A stretch of DNA of 64,000 bases from Ideonella dechloratans. Lineage in GTDB: Bacteria > Pseudomonadota > Gammaproteobacteria > Burkholderiales > Burkholderiaceae_C. Positions 50,238-62,151 of the stretch are shown here, in pieces. Positions within the stretch are counted from its first letter, which is position 1, and every line of letters begins with the position of its first letter. Both the position numbers and the translations under genes were made by a program. The stretch is taken from positions 1,674,001-1,738,000 of the forward strand of contig NZ_CP088081.1 of assembly GCF_021049305.1 (NCBI RefSeq), read 5' to 3'. The notes beneath the pieces are model-generated. The model made no database searches and was not told the DNA's origin. It saw nothing but the letters and a program-made list of their open reading frames with translations.

Positions 50238-50888
50238 ATGGACCAATTCACCGTGCACAAGGGCCTGGTGGCCCCGATGGACCGCGAGAACGTCGACACC
50301 GACGCGATCATCCCCAAGCAATTCCTGAAGTCGATCAAGCGGACCGGCTTCGGTCCCAACCTGTTCGACGAGTGGCGCTACCTGGACCACGGCGAGCCCG
50401 GCCAGGACCCGGCCACGCGCAAGCCCAACCCGGACTTCGTGCTGAACCAGCCGCGCTACCAGGGTGCCTCGGTGCTGCTGGCGCGCGCCAATTTCGGTTG
50501 CGGCTCCAGCCGTGAGCATGCCCCCTGGGCGCTGCAGCAGTACGGCTTCCGCGCCATCCTGGCGCCCAGCTTTGCCGACATCTTCTTCAACAACTGCTTC
50601 AAGAACGGCGTGCTGCCCATCGTGCTGCCGGCCTCGCAGATTGCCCGCCTGTTCGACGAGGTGGCGGCCTTCCCGGGCTACCAGCTGACCATCGATCTGC
50701 CGCGGCAGGTGGTGGTGAAGGCCGACGGCACGGAACTGCCTTTCGACGTCCAGCCCTTCCGCAAGTACTGCCTGGTCAACGGTTTCGACGACATCGGCCT
50801 GACCCTGCGCCACGCCGACAAGATCAAGGCCTACGAGGCCGAGCGCCTGGCCAGGATGCCCTGGCTGAACCACCGCCTGCCGGGCTGA
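50238..50888 (+). CDS. leuD: 3-isopropylmalate dehydratase small subunit
   Basis: 216 residues. The swivel-domain signature [14 protein letters not shown] and the N-terminal [13 protein letters not shown] are clear. It forms the active isomerase with LeuC. It starts 9 bases after the entericidin-like gene. Confidence 0.96.
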   Translation: MDQFTVHKGLVAPMDRENVDTDAIIPKQFLKSIKRTGFGPNLFDEWRYLDHGEPGQDPATRKPNPDFVLNQPRYQGASVLLARANFGCGSSREHAPWALQQYGFRAILAPSFADIFFNNCFKNGVLPIVLPASQIARLFDEVAAFPGYQLTIDLPRQVVVKADGTELPFDVQPFRKYCLVNGFDDIGLTLRHADKIKAYEAERLARMPWLNHRLPG

Positions 50889-50929
50889 GCGCCATCGCTT
50901 CGCCTCGAACCAAGAATCAAGGAATCCCC

Positions 50930-52036
50930 ATGAGCATGAAGATCGCCGTGTTGCCGGGTGACGGCATCGGCACCGAAATCGTCGCCGAGGCCGTCAAGGT
51001 CCTGAAGGTGCTGGACCTGCCCTTCGAGATGGAAGAGGCCAAGGTCGGCGGCGCCGCCTACGAGGCCCACGGCCATCCGCTGCCCGAGAGCACGCTGGCG
51101 CTGGCCAAGTCGGCCGATGCCATCCTGTTCGGCGCCGTGGGCGACTGGAAGTACGACACCCTGGACCGCCCGCTGCGTCCCGAGCAGGCCATCCTGGGTC
51201 TGCGCAAGCACCTGGGCCTGTTCGCCAATTTCCGCCCGGCCCTGTGCTACGAGCAGCTGACCCATGCCTCCAGCCTCAAGCCCGAGCTGGTGGCCGGTCT
51301 GGACATCCTGATCATCCGCGAGCTGACCGGCGACATCTACTTCGGCCAGCCGCGCGGCCGCCGCACCGCGGTGGACGGGCACTTTCCTGGCGCCGAAGAG
51401 GCCTTCGACACCATGCGCTACTCGCGCCCGGAGATCGAGCGCATCGCCCACGTCGCCTTCCAGGCCGCCCGCAAGCGCAACAAGAAGGTCACCAGCGTCG
51501 ACAAGGCCAATGTGCTGGAAACCTTCCAGTTCTGGAAGGACGTGGTCACCGAGGTCCACAAGGACTACCCGGACGTTGAGCTCGAGCACATGTACGTGGA
51601 CAACGCTGCCATGCAACTGGTGCGCGCACCCAAGAAGTTCGACGTGGTGGTGACCGGCAACATGTTTGGCGACATCCTCTCGGACGAGGCCGCGATGCTG
51701 ACCGGCTCCATCGGCATGCTGCCCTCGGCCTCGCTCAATGCCGAGAACCGCGGCCTCTACGAACCCAGCCACGGCAGTGCGCCGGACATCGCGGGCAAGG
51801 GCATCGCCAACCCTTTGGCTACAATCCTGTCCGCTGCCATGATGCTCCGTTTCTCACTCCAACAGCCTGAAGCCGCCGACCGGATCGAGTCGGCAGTGCG
51901 CGCTGTGCTGGCCGCGGGCTATCGCACCGTGGACATCTGGAGCGAGGGCACCCAGAAGGTGAGCACCCGCGAGATGGGCGATGCCGTGGTTGCGGCCATT
52001 GCCGGTAAAACCATTACCACCATTACCAAGAGCTGA
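50930..52036 (+). CDS. leuB: 3-isopropylmalate dehydrogenase
   Basis: 368 residues. The N-terminus [13 protein letters not shown], the substrate segment [15 protein letters not shown] and [19 protein letters not shown] (Mg2+ and NAD region) are typical of the beta-decarboxylating dehydrogenases. It catalyses the NAD-dependent oxidation/decarboxylation in leucine synthesis. AAGGAA precedes the ATG at 50930; an in-frame ATG two codons later is equally possible. Confidence 0.97.
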   Translation: MSMKIAVLPGDGIGTEIVAEAVKVLKVLDLPFEMEEAKVGGAAYEAHGHPLPESTLALAKSADAILFGAVGDWKYDTLDRPLRPEQAILGLRKHLGLFANFRPALCYEQLTHASSLKPELVAGLDILIIRELTGDIYFGQPRGRRTAVDGHFPGAEEAFDTMRYSRPEIERIAHVAFQAARKRNKKVTSVDKANVLETFQFWKDVVTEVHKDYPDVELEHMYVDNAAMQLVRAPKKFDVVVTGNMFGDILSDEAAMLTGSIGMLPSASLNAENRGLYEPSHGSAPDIAGKGIANPLATILSAAMMLRFSLQQPEAADRIESAVRAVLAAGYRTVDIWSEGTQKVSTREMGDAVVAAIAGKTITTITKS

Positions 52037-52070
52037 CAGCTCGGTTCCGTCTCGCCCCCACACCCTGGAC

Positions 52071-52090
52071 CCCGGCGAACGAGCCGGGGG
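52071..52090 (+). terminator. GC-rich hairpin between leuB and asd
   Basis: CCCCGGC-GAACGA-GCCGGGG forms a strong 7-bp stem in the 96-base gap but has no T-tract. It may reduce read-through or protect the upstream mRNA end. Confidence 0.4.
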
Positions 52091-52132
52091 AGTCAGGGGT
52101 CCGGGACAACACGCTTCACAAGGAAACTGGAA

Positions 52133-53260
52133 ATGGCACTCGTAGGTTTGGTCGGCTGGCGCGGCATGGTCGGCTCGGTTCTGATGGACCGCATGGCGGC
52201 GGAGAACGACTTCGCCCACTTCGAACCCCTGTTCTTCTCGACCTCCAATGCCGGCGGTCAGGCCCCGGCCCAGGCCAAGAACGAAACCCAGCTGCAGGAC
52301 GCCTTCGACATCGACGCGCTCAAGCGCTGCGACATCGTGCTGACCTGCCAGGGCGGTGACTACACCTCCGAGGTCTTCCCCAAGTTGCGCGCCGCCGGCT
52401 GGAACGGCCACTGGATCGACGCCGCCTCGACCCTGCGCATGAAGGGTGACGCGGTCATCGTGTTGGATCCGGTCAACCTGCCGGTGATCAAGGACTCGCT
52501 GGCCAAGGGTGGCAAGAACTGGATCGGCGGCAACTGCACCGTGTCCTGCATGCTGATGGGCGTGGGCGCGCTCTACAAGGCCGGGCTGGTCGAGTGGATG
52601 TCCACCCAGACCTACCAGGCCGCCTCCGGCGGTGGGGCCCAGCACATGCGCGAGCTGCTGACCCAGTTCGGCACCCTCAACGCCGAGGTCAAGGCCCTGC
52701 TGGACGACCCCAAGAGCGCCATTCTGGAGATCGATCGCAAGATCATCGCCAAGCAGCGCAGTCTGTCCGCTGCCGAGACCGCCAACTTCGGCGTGCCGCT
52801 GGGCGGTTCGCTGATCCCCTGGATCGACAAGGATCTGGGCAACGGCATGAGCCGCGAAGAGTGGAAGGGCATGGCCGAGACCAACAAGATCCTCGGCCAG
52901 GGCGAGGGCTTCGGCACCGCCGCGGTGCCGGTGGATGGTTTCTGCGTGCGCATCGGCGCCATGCGCTGCCACAGCCAGGCCCTGACCTTCAAGCTCAAGA
53001 AGGACGTGCCGGTGGCCGACCTGGAGGCCATGATCGCGGCCGACAACGAGTGGGTGAAGGTGGTGCCCAACACCCGCGAGGCCACGATGCAGGACCTGAC
53101 CCCGGTGGCCACCACCGGTACGCTGACGATTCCCGTGGGCCGCATCCGCAAGCTGGCCATGGGGCCCGAGTACGTCGGGGCCTTCACCATCGGCGATCAG
53201 CTGCTGTGGGGCGCTGCCGAGCCGCTGCGCCGCATGCTGCGCATCTTGCTGGAAGCTTGA
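52133..53260 (+). CDS. asd: Aspartate-semialdehyde dehydrogenase
   Basis: 375 residues. The N-terminus [18 protein letters not shown] binds NADP, the nucleophile is Cys135 in GGNCTVS, and the substrate Arg and His are in the later [11 protein letters not shown]. It reduces aspartyl phosphate to the semialdehyde, the branch point for Lys/DAP, Thr and Met. AAGGAAA precedes the ATG. The leuCDB-asd-fimV order matches that of Pseudomonas. Confidence 0.97.
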   Translation: MALVGLVGWRGMVGSVLMDRMAAENDFAHFEPLFFSTSNAGGQAPAQAKNETQLQDAFDIDALKRCDIVLTCQGGDYTSEVFPKLRAAGWNGHWIDAASTLRMKGDAVIVLDPVNLPVIKDSLAKGGKNWIGGNCTVSCMLMGVGALYKAGLVEWMSTQTYQAASGGGAQHMRELLTQFGTLNAEVKALLDDPKSAILEIDRKIIAKQRSLSAAETANFGVPLGGSLIPWIDKDLGNGMSREEWKGMAETNKILGQGEGFGTAAVPVDGFCVRIGAMRCHSQALTFKLKKDVPVADLEAMIAADNEWVKVVPNTREATMQDLTPVATTGTLTIPVGRIRKLAMGPEYVGAFTIGDQLLWGAAEPLRRMLRILLEA

Positions 53261-53332
53261 TGTCGGTCGGGGTCGGTCTCCGCCATGCCGGCTAGGCTGG
53301 TGAACCGATCCCGGAAGCGTCTCCCGCTGATC

Positions 53333-53364
53333 GGGCGTTGTCGCAAGGCAACGCCCTTTCTTTT
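53333..53364 (+). terminator. Intrinsic terminator of asd
   Basis: The perfect stem GGGCGTTG/CAACGCCC with an 8-base loop is followed by TTTCTTTT. It is 72 bases after the asd stop. The remaining bases to fimV (53365-53558) are AT-richer than average and should contain its promoter, though I see no clean -35/-10 pair. Confidence 0.88.
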
Positions 53365-53558
53365 GGCTGTTACCAATTGCGTCGAGCAGGGGTAACTCGG
53401 GGCTACCTTAGGGATTGGATGAGTTTGGCAAGCTATATGCTTGATACATTTCGTATTTCCAGAGAAGCGGCCACATTGGTGTGTCCGGGCCTGGAGCTGC
53501 CAGTCGTTGAGGTCCTGTCTCCTCACAGCTTTTGACGGATCGCGATTTCGGAGACGCT

Positions 53559-56261
53559 TTGAAGAATCCCACCACACCCGCCCGTGGCTACCTGCTCAGC
53601 GCCGTCGGCGCCGCAGCCCTGCTGCTTTGCCACACCTCGGCGTCGGCCTTCAGCCTGGGCCGCATGACCGTTCAGTCCGCACTGGGTGAGAACCTGCGGG
53701 CCGAGATCGAGGTCACCAACCTGTCGCCGGAAGAAGCAGCCACGCTGCAGAGTGCCATCGCCTCCGGCGAGGCCTTCCGTGCCGCCGGGGTGGACTTCAA
53801 CCCCGCGCTGTCGGGGGCCGAGGCCACCTTGCAGCGACGTGCCGACGGCCGTGCCGTGATCCGCATCGCCGGCACCCGTGCGGTGTCGGAGCCTTTCGTC
53901 GATCTGATCCTGAACTTCACCTGGTCGGGTGGCCGGCTGCAGCGCTCCTACACGCTGCTGATCGACCCCCCGACGATGAAGGCCGCGCCGGCGCCCGCTG
54001 CACCGACCACCGCACCGGTGCTTTCCGCGCCGCCTGCGCCCCGTGCGGCAGCTCCCGTGGCGCCCCCCCGTCCCCCGGCCGCAGAGCCCGCGCCGCCCAA
54101 GCCGGTGGCCGCGGCGCCGCGGCCGGCCAGCAAGCCCGCGGCCCCGGCCGCTGCGGCATCCGACACCTACTATGTCCGCGCCGGCGACACCCTGTCGGGC
54201 ATCGCGCGTCGCCACGCCCAGTCCGGCGTGTCGCTGGACCAGATGCTGGTGGGCCTTTATCGCGGCAACCCGGATGCCTTCGCCGGGAACAACATGAACC
54301 GGCTGAAGGCCGGTGCCAAGCTGTCGGTGCCGGACGCCCAGACCGCCGGTGCCATCACGAATGAAGAGGCACGCCAGGTCATCCAGGCCCAGAGCGCGGA
54401 TTTCGCCGCCTTCCGTCAGCGCCTGGCCCAGTCGGCGCCCGCGGTGAAGTCCAACGAGTCCGAGCGTCAGACCACCGGCAAGGTGGAAGCCGCCGTGCAG
54501 GATCGTAAGACTCCCGCCACGGGGCCGGCCGACGAACTCAAGCTGTCCCGCCCGAGCGTCAAGTCGGGCGCGGAAGCCAAGGTGTCCAAGGAGACCGAGC
54601 GCAAGGCGGCCGAGGCCCGTGTGGCCGAGTTGTCCCGCAACGTCCAGGAGCTCAAGAAGCTCTCGCAGGGGACCGCGGTGGCCGTGGGTGGTGCATCCTC
54701 GGCGCCTGCCAAGCCGGGTGTGGCGGTGCCTGCTGCGACGGTGACCCCTTCCGCGCCGGTGGCCTCTGCGCCGATGCCCCCGGTGGTGGCCAGTGCCGCC
54801 ACGGTCGCGTCCTCGGTGGCTTCGGCCGTGGCGCAGTCGGCCTCGATGCCGGCGTCCCAGCCCGCCAAGCCCAAGCCGAAGGCCAAGCCCCCCGTGATGC
54901 CGGCGCCGGTGCAGGAGGAGAGCTTCGTCTCCTCCATGATGGGCAACCCCATCGTGCCGGTGGCAGGCATCAGCATCGTGGCCCTGCTGGCCGGTCTGGG
55001 CGTGACCCGTCTGCTGCGTCGTCGCAAGCAGGGGGGTGCCAGCGAGACCTCGTTCGTCGAGAGCCGCATGCAGCCCGATTCCTTCTTCGGAGTGAGCGGC
55101 GGCCAGCGGGTGGATACCCGCGACGGTGCCAGCAGCTCCTCCTCTCTGAGCTACTCGCTCAGCCAGCTCGATGCCATCGGCGACGTGGACCCGGTGGCCG
55201 AGGCCGACGTTTACCTGGCTTACGGGCGCGATCTGCAGGCCGAGGAAATCCTGAAGGAGGCGTTGCGCGCCGATGGCGGCCGTGTGGCGATCCGCAGCAA
55301 GCTGCTGGAGGTCTACGCCAAGCGCGCCGACGCCCGCAGCTTCGAAACCCAGGCTCGTCAGGTGCTGGAGATGACCGGCGGCGTGGGCGACGAGTGGGAG
55401 CGTGCCAAGGAACTGGGGCGCCAGATCGATCCGGCCAACGAGCTGTACCAGCAGGGGGGGCCGATCACCGAGGTGGATATCGACACCTCCTCCGAGCCGC
55501 CGCCCGATCTGCGTGGTGAGCCCGAGGACGAGGCGCCTCGCGCCCAGCCGATGGCCGTGCCGCCCATGGCCGCCGGCCTGGCGTCTTCCGAGCAGGGCCC
55601 GGACACCCAGCCGTCCGAGCTGCCGCCGCTGGATCTGGACATCGACCTCGCCGCGGCCTCCAAGCTGAGCGGCTTGGAGAGCACCCGCCCGCTGTCCACC
55701 ACCAGCGGTCTGCCGGATCTGCCCGCAGTTGAGATGCCCGCGGGCACGGAGCAACTGCCCGAGGTGCCGGTGACCGGCATGGAGCCGCTGCCCGATCTGG
55801 CCGAACTGCCGCCGTTCGAGGCCACACCGGAGGAGGCCCCTGTAGCCCATGAAGAGGCCCTGCCCCAGCCGGAAGTGGAGCCGGTGAGCGAGAGCAAGTC
55901 GATGGATTTCGACTTCGGTGATTTGTCGCTGGACCTGGGCGGCTCGACCGTTTCGCCGTCCGGCGAATCGGACGAGGTCTCCACCGCCTCGCCCGAGACA
56001 CTGGACCTGCCGCCGGCGGCCCCCCTGGAGCCGACCACCACTGCACCTGCTGCGTCCGCCGAGGACGACTTCACCGACTCGATCGCCTTCGATCTGGAGG
56101 GCGATGCGGCCGATCCGCTGCAGCGCAAGGTCGAATTGGCCGACGAGTTCCGCCGCATCGGCGACGTGGAAGGTGCGCGCGACCTGCTGGAAGAGGTGGT
56201 GAGCAAGGCCGCCGAACCGCTGCGCAGCAAGGCGCAGGCCATGCTGGATGAGCTTGGCTGA
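53559..56261 (+). CDS. fimV: FimV/HubP-like polar hub protein
   Basis: 900 residues. A signal peptide (1-30) is followed by the FimV N-terminal domain ([20 protein letters not shown] seen at its start), a Pro/Ala linker, a LysM domain ([13 protein letters not shown] to AKLSVPD, about 205-265), a coiled coil, one membrane segment near 475-495, an acidic cytoplasmic tail and the C-terminal FimV/TPR domain ([19 protein letters not shown]). FimV binds peptidoglycan and organises cell-pole proteins, type IV pili and twitching. I chose the TTG at 53559, with GGAGA five bases upstream; another TTG nine codons earlier lacks such a site. Its end overlaps truA by 14 bases. Confidence 0.93.
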   Translation: MKNPTTPARGYLLSAVGAAALLLCHTSASAFSLGRMTVQSALGENLRAEIEVTNLSPEEAATLQSAIASGEAFRAAGVDFNPALSGAEATLQRRADGRAVIRIAGTRAVSEPFVDLILNFTWSGGRLQRSYTLLIDPPTMKAAPAPAAPTTAPVLSAPPAPRAAAPVAPPRPPAAEPAPPKPVAAAPRPASKPAAPAAAASDTYYVRAGDTLSGIARRHAQSGVSLDQMLVGLYRGNPDAFAGNNMNRLKAGAKLSVPDAQTAGAITNEEARQVIQAQSADFAAFRQRLAQSAPAVKSNESERQTTGKVEAAVQDRKTPATGPADELKLSRPSVKSGAEAKVSKETERKAAEARVAELSRNVQELKKLSQGTAVAVGGASSAPAKPGVAVPAATVTPSAPVASAPMPPVVASAATVASSVASAVAQSASMPASQPAKPKPKAKPPVMPAPVQEESFVSSMMGNPIVPVAGISIVALLAGLGVTRLLRRRKQGGASETSFVESRMQPDSFFGVSGGQRVDTRDGASSSSSLSYSLSQLDAIGDVDPVAEADVYLAYGRDLQAEEILKEALRADGGRVAIRSKLLEVYAKRADARSFETQARQVLEMTGGVGDEWERAKELGRQIDPANELYQQGGPITEVDIDTSSEPPPDLRGEPEDEAPRAQPMAVPPMAAGLASSEQGPDTQPSELPPLDLDIDLAAASKLSGLESTRPLSTTSGLPDLPAVEMPAGTEQLPEVPVTGMEPLPDLAELPPFEATPEEAPVAHEEALPQPEVEPVSESKSMDFDFGDLSLDLGGSTVSPSGESDEVSTASPETLDLPPAAPLEPTTTAPAASAEDDFTDSIAFDLEGDAADPLQRKVELADEFRRIGDVEGARDLLEEVVSKAAEPLRSKAQAMLDELG

Positions 56262-57087
56262 CACCGCAGTGGCTGGCGTGCCACCGCACGCCGGCCCGGC
56301 GGTGCGGCGCATCGCCCTGGGCGTGGCCTACCGGGGCGACGCTTACCACGGTTGGCAGAGCCAGCCCAGCGGGCGGACCGTCCAGGATCATCTGGAGTCC
56401 GCCCTGTCCCAGTTTGCCGCCATGCCGGTGCAGACGGTCTGTGCCGGTCGCACCGACACCGGGGTGCACGGGCTCAACCAGGTGGTTCACCTGGACACGC
56501 CCCTGCACCGCGAGCCCTTTTCCTGGGTGCGCGGCACCAACCGCTACCTGCCGCCGGACATCGCCGTCCAGTGGTCGCGCGAGGTGCCTGCCAGCTTCCA
56601 CGCCCGCAACAGTGCCCGCGGGCGCCGCTACTGCTACATGCTGCTGGAATCACCCGTGCGTCCGGCCATCGAGCGGGGTGGGGTGGGCTGGGTCTTCCGG
56701 CCGCTCGATGGCGAGGCCATGCGCAGAGCCGCGGCCTGTCTGATCGGCGAGCACGATTTCAGCTCCTTCCGTTCGGCCGAATGCCAGGCCCTGTCGCCCG
56801 TCAAGCGCATGGACCGGATCGCCATCGAGCGGCGCGGCGCCTACTGGCGCTTCGAATTCGAGGCGGTGGCCTTCCTGCACCACATGGTGCGCAACCTGAT
56901 GGGCTGCCTGGTGGCGGTGGGCACCGGCACCCGGCCCGCCGACTGGATGGCCGAGGTGCTGGCCGCGCGCTCGCGCGACGCGGCGGCGCCGACCTTTGCG
57001 CCAGACGGGCTTTACTTTCTGGGGCCGAATTACGATGCGGAGCTGGATCTGCCGCGGCACACGCCCGCGATGGACTGGCTCCCCTGA
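56248..57087 (+). CDS. truA: tRNA pseudouridine(38-40) synthase
   Basis: 279 residues. The catalytic Asp70 is in [11 protein letters not shown], and RYCYMLL, FSSFR and [11 protein letters not shown] follow in the usual order. It makes pseudouridine at positions 38-40 of tRNA anticodon arms. It begins inside the last codons of fimV in another frame, which implies coupled translation. Confidence 0.96.
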   Translation: MSLADTAVAGVPPHAGPAVRRIALGVAYRGDAYHGWQSQPSGRTVQDHLESALSQFAAMPVQTVCAGRTDTGVHGLNQVVHLDTPLHREPFSWVRGTNRYLPPDIAVQWSREVPASFHARNSARGRRYCYMLLESPVRPAIERGGVGWVFRPLDGEAMRRAAACLIGEHDFSSFRSAECQALSPVKRMDRIAIERRGAYWRFEFEAVAFLHHMVRNLMGCLVAVGTGTRPADWMAEVLAARSRDAAAPTFAPDGLYFLGPNYDAELDLPRHTPAMDWLP

Positions 57088-57104
57088 CCATCCCCCGTTT
57101 TCCC

Positions 57105-57764
57105 ATGCGCCCCATCCCCGGTTCTCCCACCCGCATCAAGATCTGTGGCCTCACGCGGGAGGTCGATGTCGATGCGGCCGTGGCTGCCGGCGCCGATGCA
57201 TTGGGCTTTGTCCTCTATCCGCGCAGCGCGCGGGCGGTGACGGCCGAGCGGGCAGGGGAACTGGCCCGGCGCCTGCCACCCTTCGTCACGCCGGTGCTGC
57301 TGTTCGTGAATGCCACGGATGAGGAGGTCGCCCGCGGCCTGGCCGCGGTGCCGCAGGCCCTGCTGCAGTTCCACGGCGATGAGACCCCCGGCGACTGCGA
57401 CCGTGTGGGGCGGCCCTATCTGCGTGCGGCGCGGATGGCGCCCGGCTTCGATTTGTTAAACTTCGCCTCTCTCTACCCCCGTGCCAGCGGATTGCTGCTG
57501 GATGCCCATGTGGACGGCTATGGGGGCAGTGGAAAGGCATTCGATTGGTCACTCATTCCCGCAAACGTTCCCTCTCCGGTCGTTTTGTCTGGTGGGTTGA
57601 ATCCTGCAAACGTGATCGATGGGGTGATGCACGTCCGGCCCTGGGCCGTTGACGTCAGCACCGGCGTGGAAGAGGCCAAGGGCATCAAGGATGCCGGCCT
57701 GATGCGCCGGTTCTGCGAGGCGGTGCGCGAGGCCGATGCCCGCATCGCCGATGCACTCACCTGA
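57105..57764 (+). CDS. trpF: Phosphoribosylanthranilate isomerase
   Basis: 219 residues. The catalytic Cys in [10 protein letters not shown] and the Asp in [11 protein letters not shown] match TrpF, and [12 protein letters not shown] and DVSTGVEE form the phosphate site. It isomerises PRA to CdRP in tryptophan synthesis. It starts 18 bases after truA. Confidence 0.95.
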   Translation: MRPIPGSPTRIKICGLTREVDVDAAVAAGADALGFVLYPRSARAVTAERAGELARRLPPFVTPVLLFVNATDEEVARGLAAVPQALLQFHGDETPGDCDRVGRPYLRAARMAPGFDLLNFASLYPRASGLLLDAHVDGYGGSGKAFDWSLIPANVPSPVVLSGGLNPANVIDGVMHVRPWAVDVSTGVEEAKGIKDAGLMRRFCEAVREADARIADALT

Positions 57765-57784
57765 TTGCCAAGGATTCTTTGACC

Positions 57785-58996
57785 ATGTTCGAGTACCACC
57801 AGCCCGATGCGTCGGGCCATTTCGGGCCGTATGGCGGCCGCTTCGTCTCCGAGACGCTGACCCATGCGCTCGACGAACTGCAGGCCGCCTACGAGCACTA
57901 CCGCCAGGACCCGGAGTTCCAGCGCGAGTACGCCTACGAGCTCAAGCACTTCGTCGGCCGACCCAGCCCGATCTATCACGCTGCGCGCCTGTCGCGCGAG
58001 GTGGGGGGCGCGCAGATCTATCTCAAGCGCGAAGACCTGAACCACACCGGCGCCCACAAGGTGAACAACACCATCGGCCAGGCCCTGCTGGCCCGCCGCA
58101 TGGGCAAGCCCCGGGTGATCGCCGAGACCGGCGCCGGTCAGCACGGCGTGGCCACGGCGACCGTCTGCGCGCGCTACGGCATGGAGTGCGTGGTCTACAT
58201 GGGATCCGAGGACGTCAAGCGCCAGAGCCCCAACGTCTATCGCATGCACCTGCTGGGCGCCAAGGTGGTGCCGGTGGAAAGCGGCAGCAAGACCCTGAAG
58301 GATGCGCTCAACGAGGCGCTGCGCGACTGGGTCACCAACGTCGAGAACACCTTCTACATCATCGGCACGGTGGCCGGCCCGGCCCCGTACCCGGCCATGG
58401 TGCGCGACTTCCAGCGCATCATCGGCGACGAGTGCCTGGTGCAGATGCCTGAGATGCTGGGCGGCGATCGCCAGCCCGACGCGGTGGTGGCGGCGGTGGG
58501 CGGCGGCAGCAATGCCATGGGCATCTTCTACCCCTACATCCCCCATGAGCACGTGCGCCTGATCGGCGTCGAGGCGGCTGGCCTGGGCCTGGAGAGCGGC
58601 AAGCACGCGGCCAGCATCTCCGCCGGCACGCCGGGCGTGCTGCACGGCAACCGCACCTACCTGATGCAGGACGACAACGGCCAGATCATCGAGACCCACT
58701 CGGTGTCGGCCGGCCTGGACTACCCCGGTGTCGGTCCCGAACACGCCTACCTGCACGACATCGGCCGGGCCGAGTATGTGGGCTGCACCGACGACGAGGC
58801 GCTGACCGCCTTCCACCGCCTGTGCCGCACCGAGGGCATCATCCCGGCGCTGGAATCCAGCCACGCGGTGGCCTACGCCATGAAGTTGGCCGCCACCATG
58901 CGGCCGGACCAGCATGTGCTGGTCAACCTCTCCGGTCGGGGCGACAAGGACATCAACACCGTCGCGAAGCTGGCGGGCCTGGAGGGCATCGCATGA
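57785..58996 (+). CDS. trpB: Tryptophan synthase beta subunit
   Basis: 403 residues. The PLP Lys92 is in [10 protein letters not shown], the phosphate loop in GGGSNAMG. It joins indole and serine to tryptophan with PLP. The ATG at 57785 is preferred to a TTG two codons earlier. Its stop overlaps the trpA start (ATGA). Confidence 0.97.
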   Translation: MFEYHQPDASGHFGPYGGRFVSETLTHALDELQAAYEHYRQDPEFQREYAYELKHFVGRPSPIYHAARLSREVGGAQIYLKREDLNHTGAHKVNNTIGQALLARRMGKPRVIAETGAGQHGVATATVCARYGMECVVYMGSEDVKRQSPNVYRMHLLGAKVVPVESGSKTLKDALNEALRDWVTNVENTFYIIGTVAGPAPYPAMVRDFQRIIGDECLVQMPEMLGGDRQPDAVVAAVGGGSNAMGIFYPYIPHEHVRLIGVEAAGLGLESGKHAASISAGTPGVLHGNRTYLMQDDNGQIIETHSVSAGLDYPGVGPEHAYLHDIGRAEYVGCTDDEALTAFHRLCRTEGIIPALESSHAVAYAMKLAATMRPDQHVLVNLSGRGDKDINTVAKLAGLEGIA

Positions 58997-59805
58997 GCCG
59001 CATCGCCACCACCTTCGAGAAGCTCGGTGCTTCGGGCCGCAAGGCCCTGATCCCCTACATCTGCGCGGGCGATCCGTTCGCCGATGGCACGGTCGAGCTG
59101 ATGCACGCCCTGGCCGCCGGCGGCGCCGACGTGATCGAGTTGGGTGTGCCCTTCTCGGACCCGATGGCCGACGGCCCGGTGATCCAGAAGGCCGCCGAGC
59201 GCGCGCTGGCCAAGGGCATCGGCATGGTGCAGGTGCTGGACATGGTCCGAACCTTCCGCCAGAAGGATGCCAGCACGCCCGTGGTGCTGATGGGCTACGC
59301 CAACCCCGTGGAGCGCTACGACCAGAAGCACGGCGCCGATGCCTTCGTGAAGGATGCCGCGGCGGCCGGCGTGGACGGTGTGCTGATCGTGGACTATCCA
59401 CCCGAGGAGTGCGCCGAGTTCGCGGCCAAGCTGAAGGCGCACGGGCTGGACCTGATCTTCCTGCTGGCGCCCACATCGACCGAGGCCCGCATGGCCCAGG
59501 TGGGGCAGATTGCCACTGGTTACGTCTACTACGTCTCGCTCAAGGGTGTGACGGGGGCCGGCAACCTGGACACCGCCGCGGTGGCCGAGGCCGTGCCGCG
59601 CATCCGCCAGCACGTCAAGGTGCCGGTGGGTGTGGGCTTCGGCATTCGGGATGCCGCCTCGGCCCAGGCCGTGGGCCGGGTGTCGGATGGCGTGGTCATC
59701 GGCTCCCGCCTGATCCAGTTGATCGAGAACGAAGCCCGCGAGCAGATTCCTGCCGTCGCGACTGCTTTTCTGCGGGATATCCGCAATGCATTGGATGCGC
59801 TATAA
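58993..59805 (+). CDS. trpA: Tryptophan synthase alpha subunit
   Basis: 270 residues. The catalytic Glu49 and Asp60 stand at exactly the canonical positions ([16 protein letters not shown]). It cleaves indole-3-glycerol phosphate and channels indole to TrpB. It starts within the trpB stop codon, so the two subunits are made together. Confidence 0.97.
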   Translation: MSRIATTFEKLGASGRKALIPYICAGDPFADGTVELMHALAAGGADVIELGVPFSDPMADGPVIQKAAERALAKGIGMVQVLDMVRTFRQKDASTPVVLMGYANPVERYDQKHGADAFVKDAAAAGVDGVLIVDYPPEECAEFAAKLKAHGLDLIFLLAPTSTEARMAQVGQIATGYVYYVSLKGVTGAGNLDTAAVAEAVPRIRQHVKVPVGVGFGIRDAASAQAVGRVSDGVVIGSRLIQLIENEAREQIPAVATAFLRDIRNALDAL

Positions 59806-59836
59806 ACGCGCGTCGTTTTGAAAGGAGCCTTGATCC

Positions 59837-60709
59837 ATGAGCTGGCTTGAAAAACTGCTGCCGCCGAAAATCCAGCACACCGACCCGAGCGAGCGGCGCT
59901 CGGTCCCGGAAGGCCTGTGGATCAAGTGCCCCTCCTGCGAGTCGGTGCTCTACAAGACCGACCTGGAAGGCAACCAGAACGTCTGCCCCAAGTGCAGCCA
60001 CCACCACCGCATCGGGGCGCGGGCCCGTCTGGATGCCTTCCTGGATGCCGAAGGGCGCTACGAGATCGGCCAGGAAGTGCTGCCGGTCGATGCCCTGAAG
60101 TTCAAGGACAGCAAGAAGTACCCGGAGCGTCTGAAGGCTGCGCTGGAATCCACCGGCGAGACCGATGCCCTGATCGTGATGGGTGGCTCGGTCATGAGCG
60201 TGCCGGTGGTCACCGCCTGCTTCGAGTTCGACTTCCTCGGCGGCTCGATGGGCTCCGTGGTGGGTGAGCGCTTCGTCCGCGGCGTGGAAGCCGCCATCGA
60301 GCAGAAGGTGCCCTTCATCAGCTTTGCCGCCAGCGGTGGCGCCCGCATGCAGGAAGGCCTGCTGAGCCTGATGCAGATGGCCAAGACCAATGCGGCCCTG
60401 ACCTACCTGGCCAAGGCCAAGCTGCCCTACATCAGCGTGCTGACCGACCCGACCATGGGTGGCGTGTCGGCCGGCTTTGCCTTCGTGGGCGACGTGGTGA
60501 TCGCCGAGCCCAAGGCCCTGATCGGCTTTGCAGGCCCCCGCGTGATCGAGAACACCGTGCGCGAGAAGCTGCCCGAAGGCTTCCAGCGTGCCGAGTTCCT
60601 GCTGACCAAGGGCGCGATCGACATGATCGTCGACCGCCGCCAGCTGCGTCATACCATTGCTCACCAGCTGGCCATGCTCCAGCGTCAGAGCGCCGACGCC
60701 GTCGCCTGA
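59837..60709 (+). CDS. accD: Acetyl-CoA carboxylase carboxyltransferase subunit beta
   Basis: 290 residues. The N-terminal zinc ribbon has Cys31, 34, 50 and 53 (CPSC and CPKC). The carboxyltransferase core shows [12 protein letters not shown] and [10 protein letters not shown]. With AccA it transfers CO2 from biotin to acetyl-CoA, the first step of fatty acid synthesis. AAAGGAG precedes the ATG. Confidence 0.96.
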   Translation: MSWLEKLLPPKIQHTDPSERRSVPEGLWIKCPSCESVLYKTDLEGNQNVCPKCSHHHRIGARARLDAFLDAEGRYEIGQEVLPVDALKFKDSKKYPERLKAALESTGETDALIVMGGSVMSVPVVTACFEFDFLGGSMGSVVGERFVRGVEAAIEQKVPFISFAASGGARMQEGLLSLMQMAKTNAALTYLAKAKLPYISVLTDPTMGGVSAGFAFVGDVVIAEPKALIGFAGPRVIENTVREKLPEGFQRAEFLLTKGAIDMIVDRRQLRHTIAHQLAMLQRQSADAVA

Positions 60710-60730
60710 GTATCCTCTCGGTCTTTCGAT

Positions 60731-60763
60731 GCGCCCCGGGTCCGCGCGCAGCGGTCCGGGGCG
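60731..60763 (+). terminator. Hairpin between accD and folC
   Basis: GCGCCCCGG and CCGGGGCG pair across a 16-base GC-rich loop, followed by TTGCATTTG. It is probably a partial terminator or attenuating structure. Confidence 0.4.
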
Positions 60764-60784
60764 TTGCATTTGAAGAGTCCTGAC

Positions 60785-62077
60785 GTGTCCCTGCCTGTTT
60801 CCCTCGACGACTGGCTCGCCCACTGCGAGCGCCTGCACCCCAAGACCATCGACATGACGCTGGACCGCGTGAAGGCGGTCCAGGCGCGCATGGGGCTGCA
60901 TTTCGACTGCCCGGTGATTGCGGTGGCGGGCACCAATGGCAAGGGTTCCACCTGCGCGATGATCGACAGCATCGCCCGGGCGGCGGGCTGGCGGGTGGGG
61001 CTGTACAGCAAGCCCCATCTGGTGCATTTCGAGGAGCGCTGCCGCATCAACGGCGAGCAGATCGCTGCCGAGGCCCTGGTGCCGCATTTCGCCGCGGTGG
61101 AGGCCGCACGGGGCGACACCACGCTGACCTACTTCGAGTTCACGACCCTGGCCATCGCCCGGGCCCTGGCCACCGCCGGGCTGGACCTGGTGATCCTGGA
61201 GGTGGGGCTGGGCGGCCGCCTGGATGCGGTCAACGCCTTCGATGCCGACTGCAGCGTCATCACCAGCGTGGACATCGACCATGTCGAGTACCTGGGACCG
61301 GACCGCGAAAGCATCGGCCGCGAGAAGGCCGGCATTCTGCGTGCCGGCCGCCCGGCCATCATCGCCGACCCGGTGCCGCCGGCCAGCGTCATTGCGGCGG
61401 GTGAGGCCTTGGGCGCCGACCTGTGGCTGGTGGGGCGCGACTTCAACCAGCAGGGCGACCGCCAGCAGTGGTCCTGGAGCGGGCGAGGGCGGCGGTACCA
61501 CGCACTGTCCTATCCGGCGCTGCGGGGAGCCAACCAACTGCTCAACGCGTCCGGTGCCATTGCCGCGCTGGAGAGCCTGCGTGACCGGGTGCCGGTCAAT
61601 GCCCAGGCGGTGCGGGTGGGCCTGGCGACGGTGGAACTGCCCGGGCGCTTCCAGATCGTGCCGGGCCAGCCGACCCTGGTGCTGGACGTGGCCCACAACG
61701 CGCAGTCGGTCGGGGCACTGGCCCTCAACCTCGACCAGATGGGCTTCTATCCCCGCACCATCGCCGTGCTGGGGGCGATGCATGACAAGGATCTGGCCTC
61801 GCTGGTCGCCCGCCTGGCTCCTCTGGTGGATGTCTGGCACGTGACCGATCTGCCCTTGCCGCGCGCGGCGACCGCGGCCCAACTGGCCGAGGTGGTGCAC
61901 GCGGCGGCACCGAAGGCGCCGCCGGCCGAGCGCCACGCCGACCCGGCCGCCGCCCTGGCCGCCGCCCTGAAGGGAGCGGACCCGGCTGATAGAATCGTGG
62001 TCTTTGGTTCGTTCTACACAGTGGGCGGCGTGCTGAAGGAGGGATTGCCCCGCCTGGGCGCCCCTCATCAGGCTTGA
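60785..62077 (+). CDS. folC: Bifunctional folylpolyglutamate synthase/dihydrofolate synthase
   Basis: 430 residues. The Mur-ligase-like P-loop is GTNGKGST; the second half has LDVAHNAQS and FGSFYTVGGVLK. It adds Glu to dihydropteroate and folates. The frame is open with TTG starts at 60764 and 60770, but the first sits on the hairpin edge; the GTG at 60785 (MSLPVSLDDWL) best matches the family start and has GAAGAG upstream. Start choice is uncertain by a few codons. Confidence 0.93.
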   Translation: MSLPVSLDDWLAHCERLHPKTIDMTLDRVKAVQARMGLHFDCPVIAVAGTNGKGSTCAMIDSIARAAGWRVGLYSKPHLVHFEERCRINGEQIAAEALVPHFAAVEAARGDTTLTYFEFTTLAIARALATAGLDLVILEVGLGGRLDAVNAFDADCSVITSVDIDHVEYLGPDRESIGREKAGILRAGRPAIIADPVPPASVIAAGEALGADLWLVGRDFNQQGDRQQWSWSGRGRRYHALSYPALRGANQLLNASGAIAALESLRDRVPVNAQAVRVGLATVELPGRFQIVPGQPTLVLDVAHNAQSVGALALNLDQMGFYPRTIAVLGAMHDKDLASLVARLAPLVDVWHVTDLPLPRAATAAQLAEVVHAAAPKAPPAERHADPAAALAAALKGADPADRIVVFGSFYTVGGVLKEGLPRLGAPHQA

Positions 62078-62151
62078 CGGCCGGTTGCCGTGCGTGAGCC
62101 ACGGACGGCCTCGACCCGCCTGCCCGGCCCCAACGCACGCTGCTGCCACGC

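Noticed and set aside
53523..56312. A 929-codon minus-strand open frame opposite fimV
   Set aside because: It is a shadow of the repetitive Ala/Pro-rich fimV sequence; translation is Gly/Arg/His-rich with no motif.
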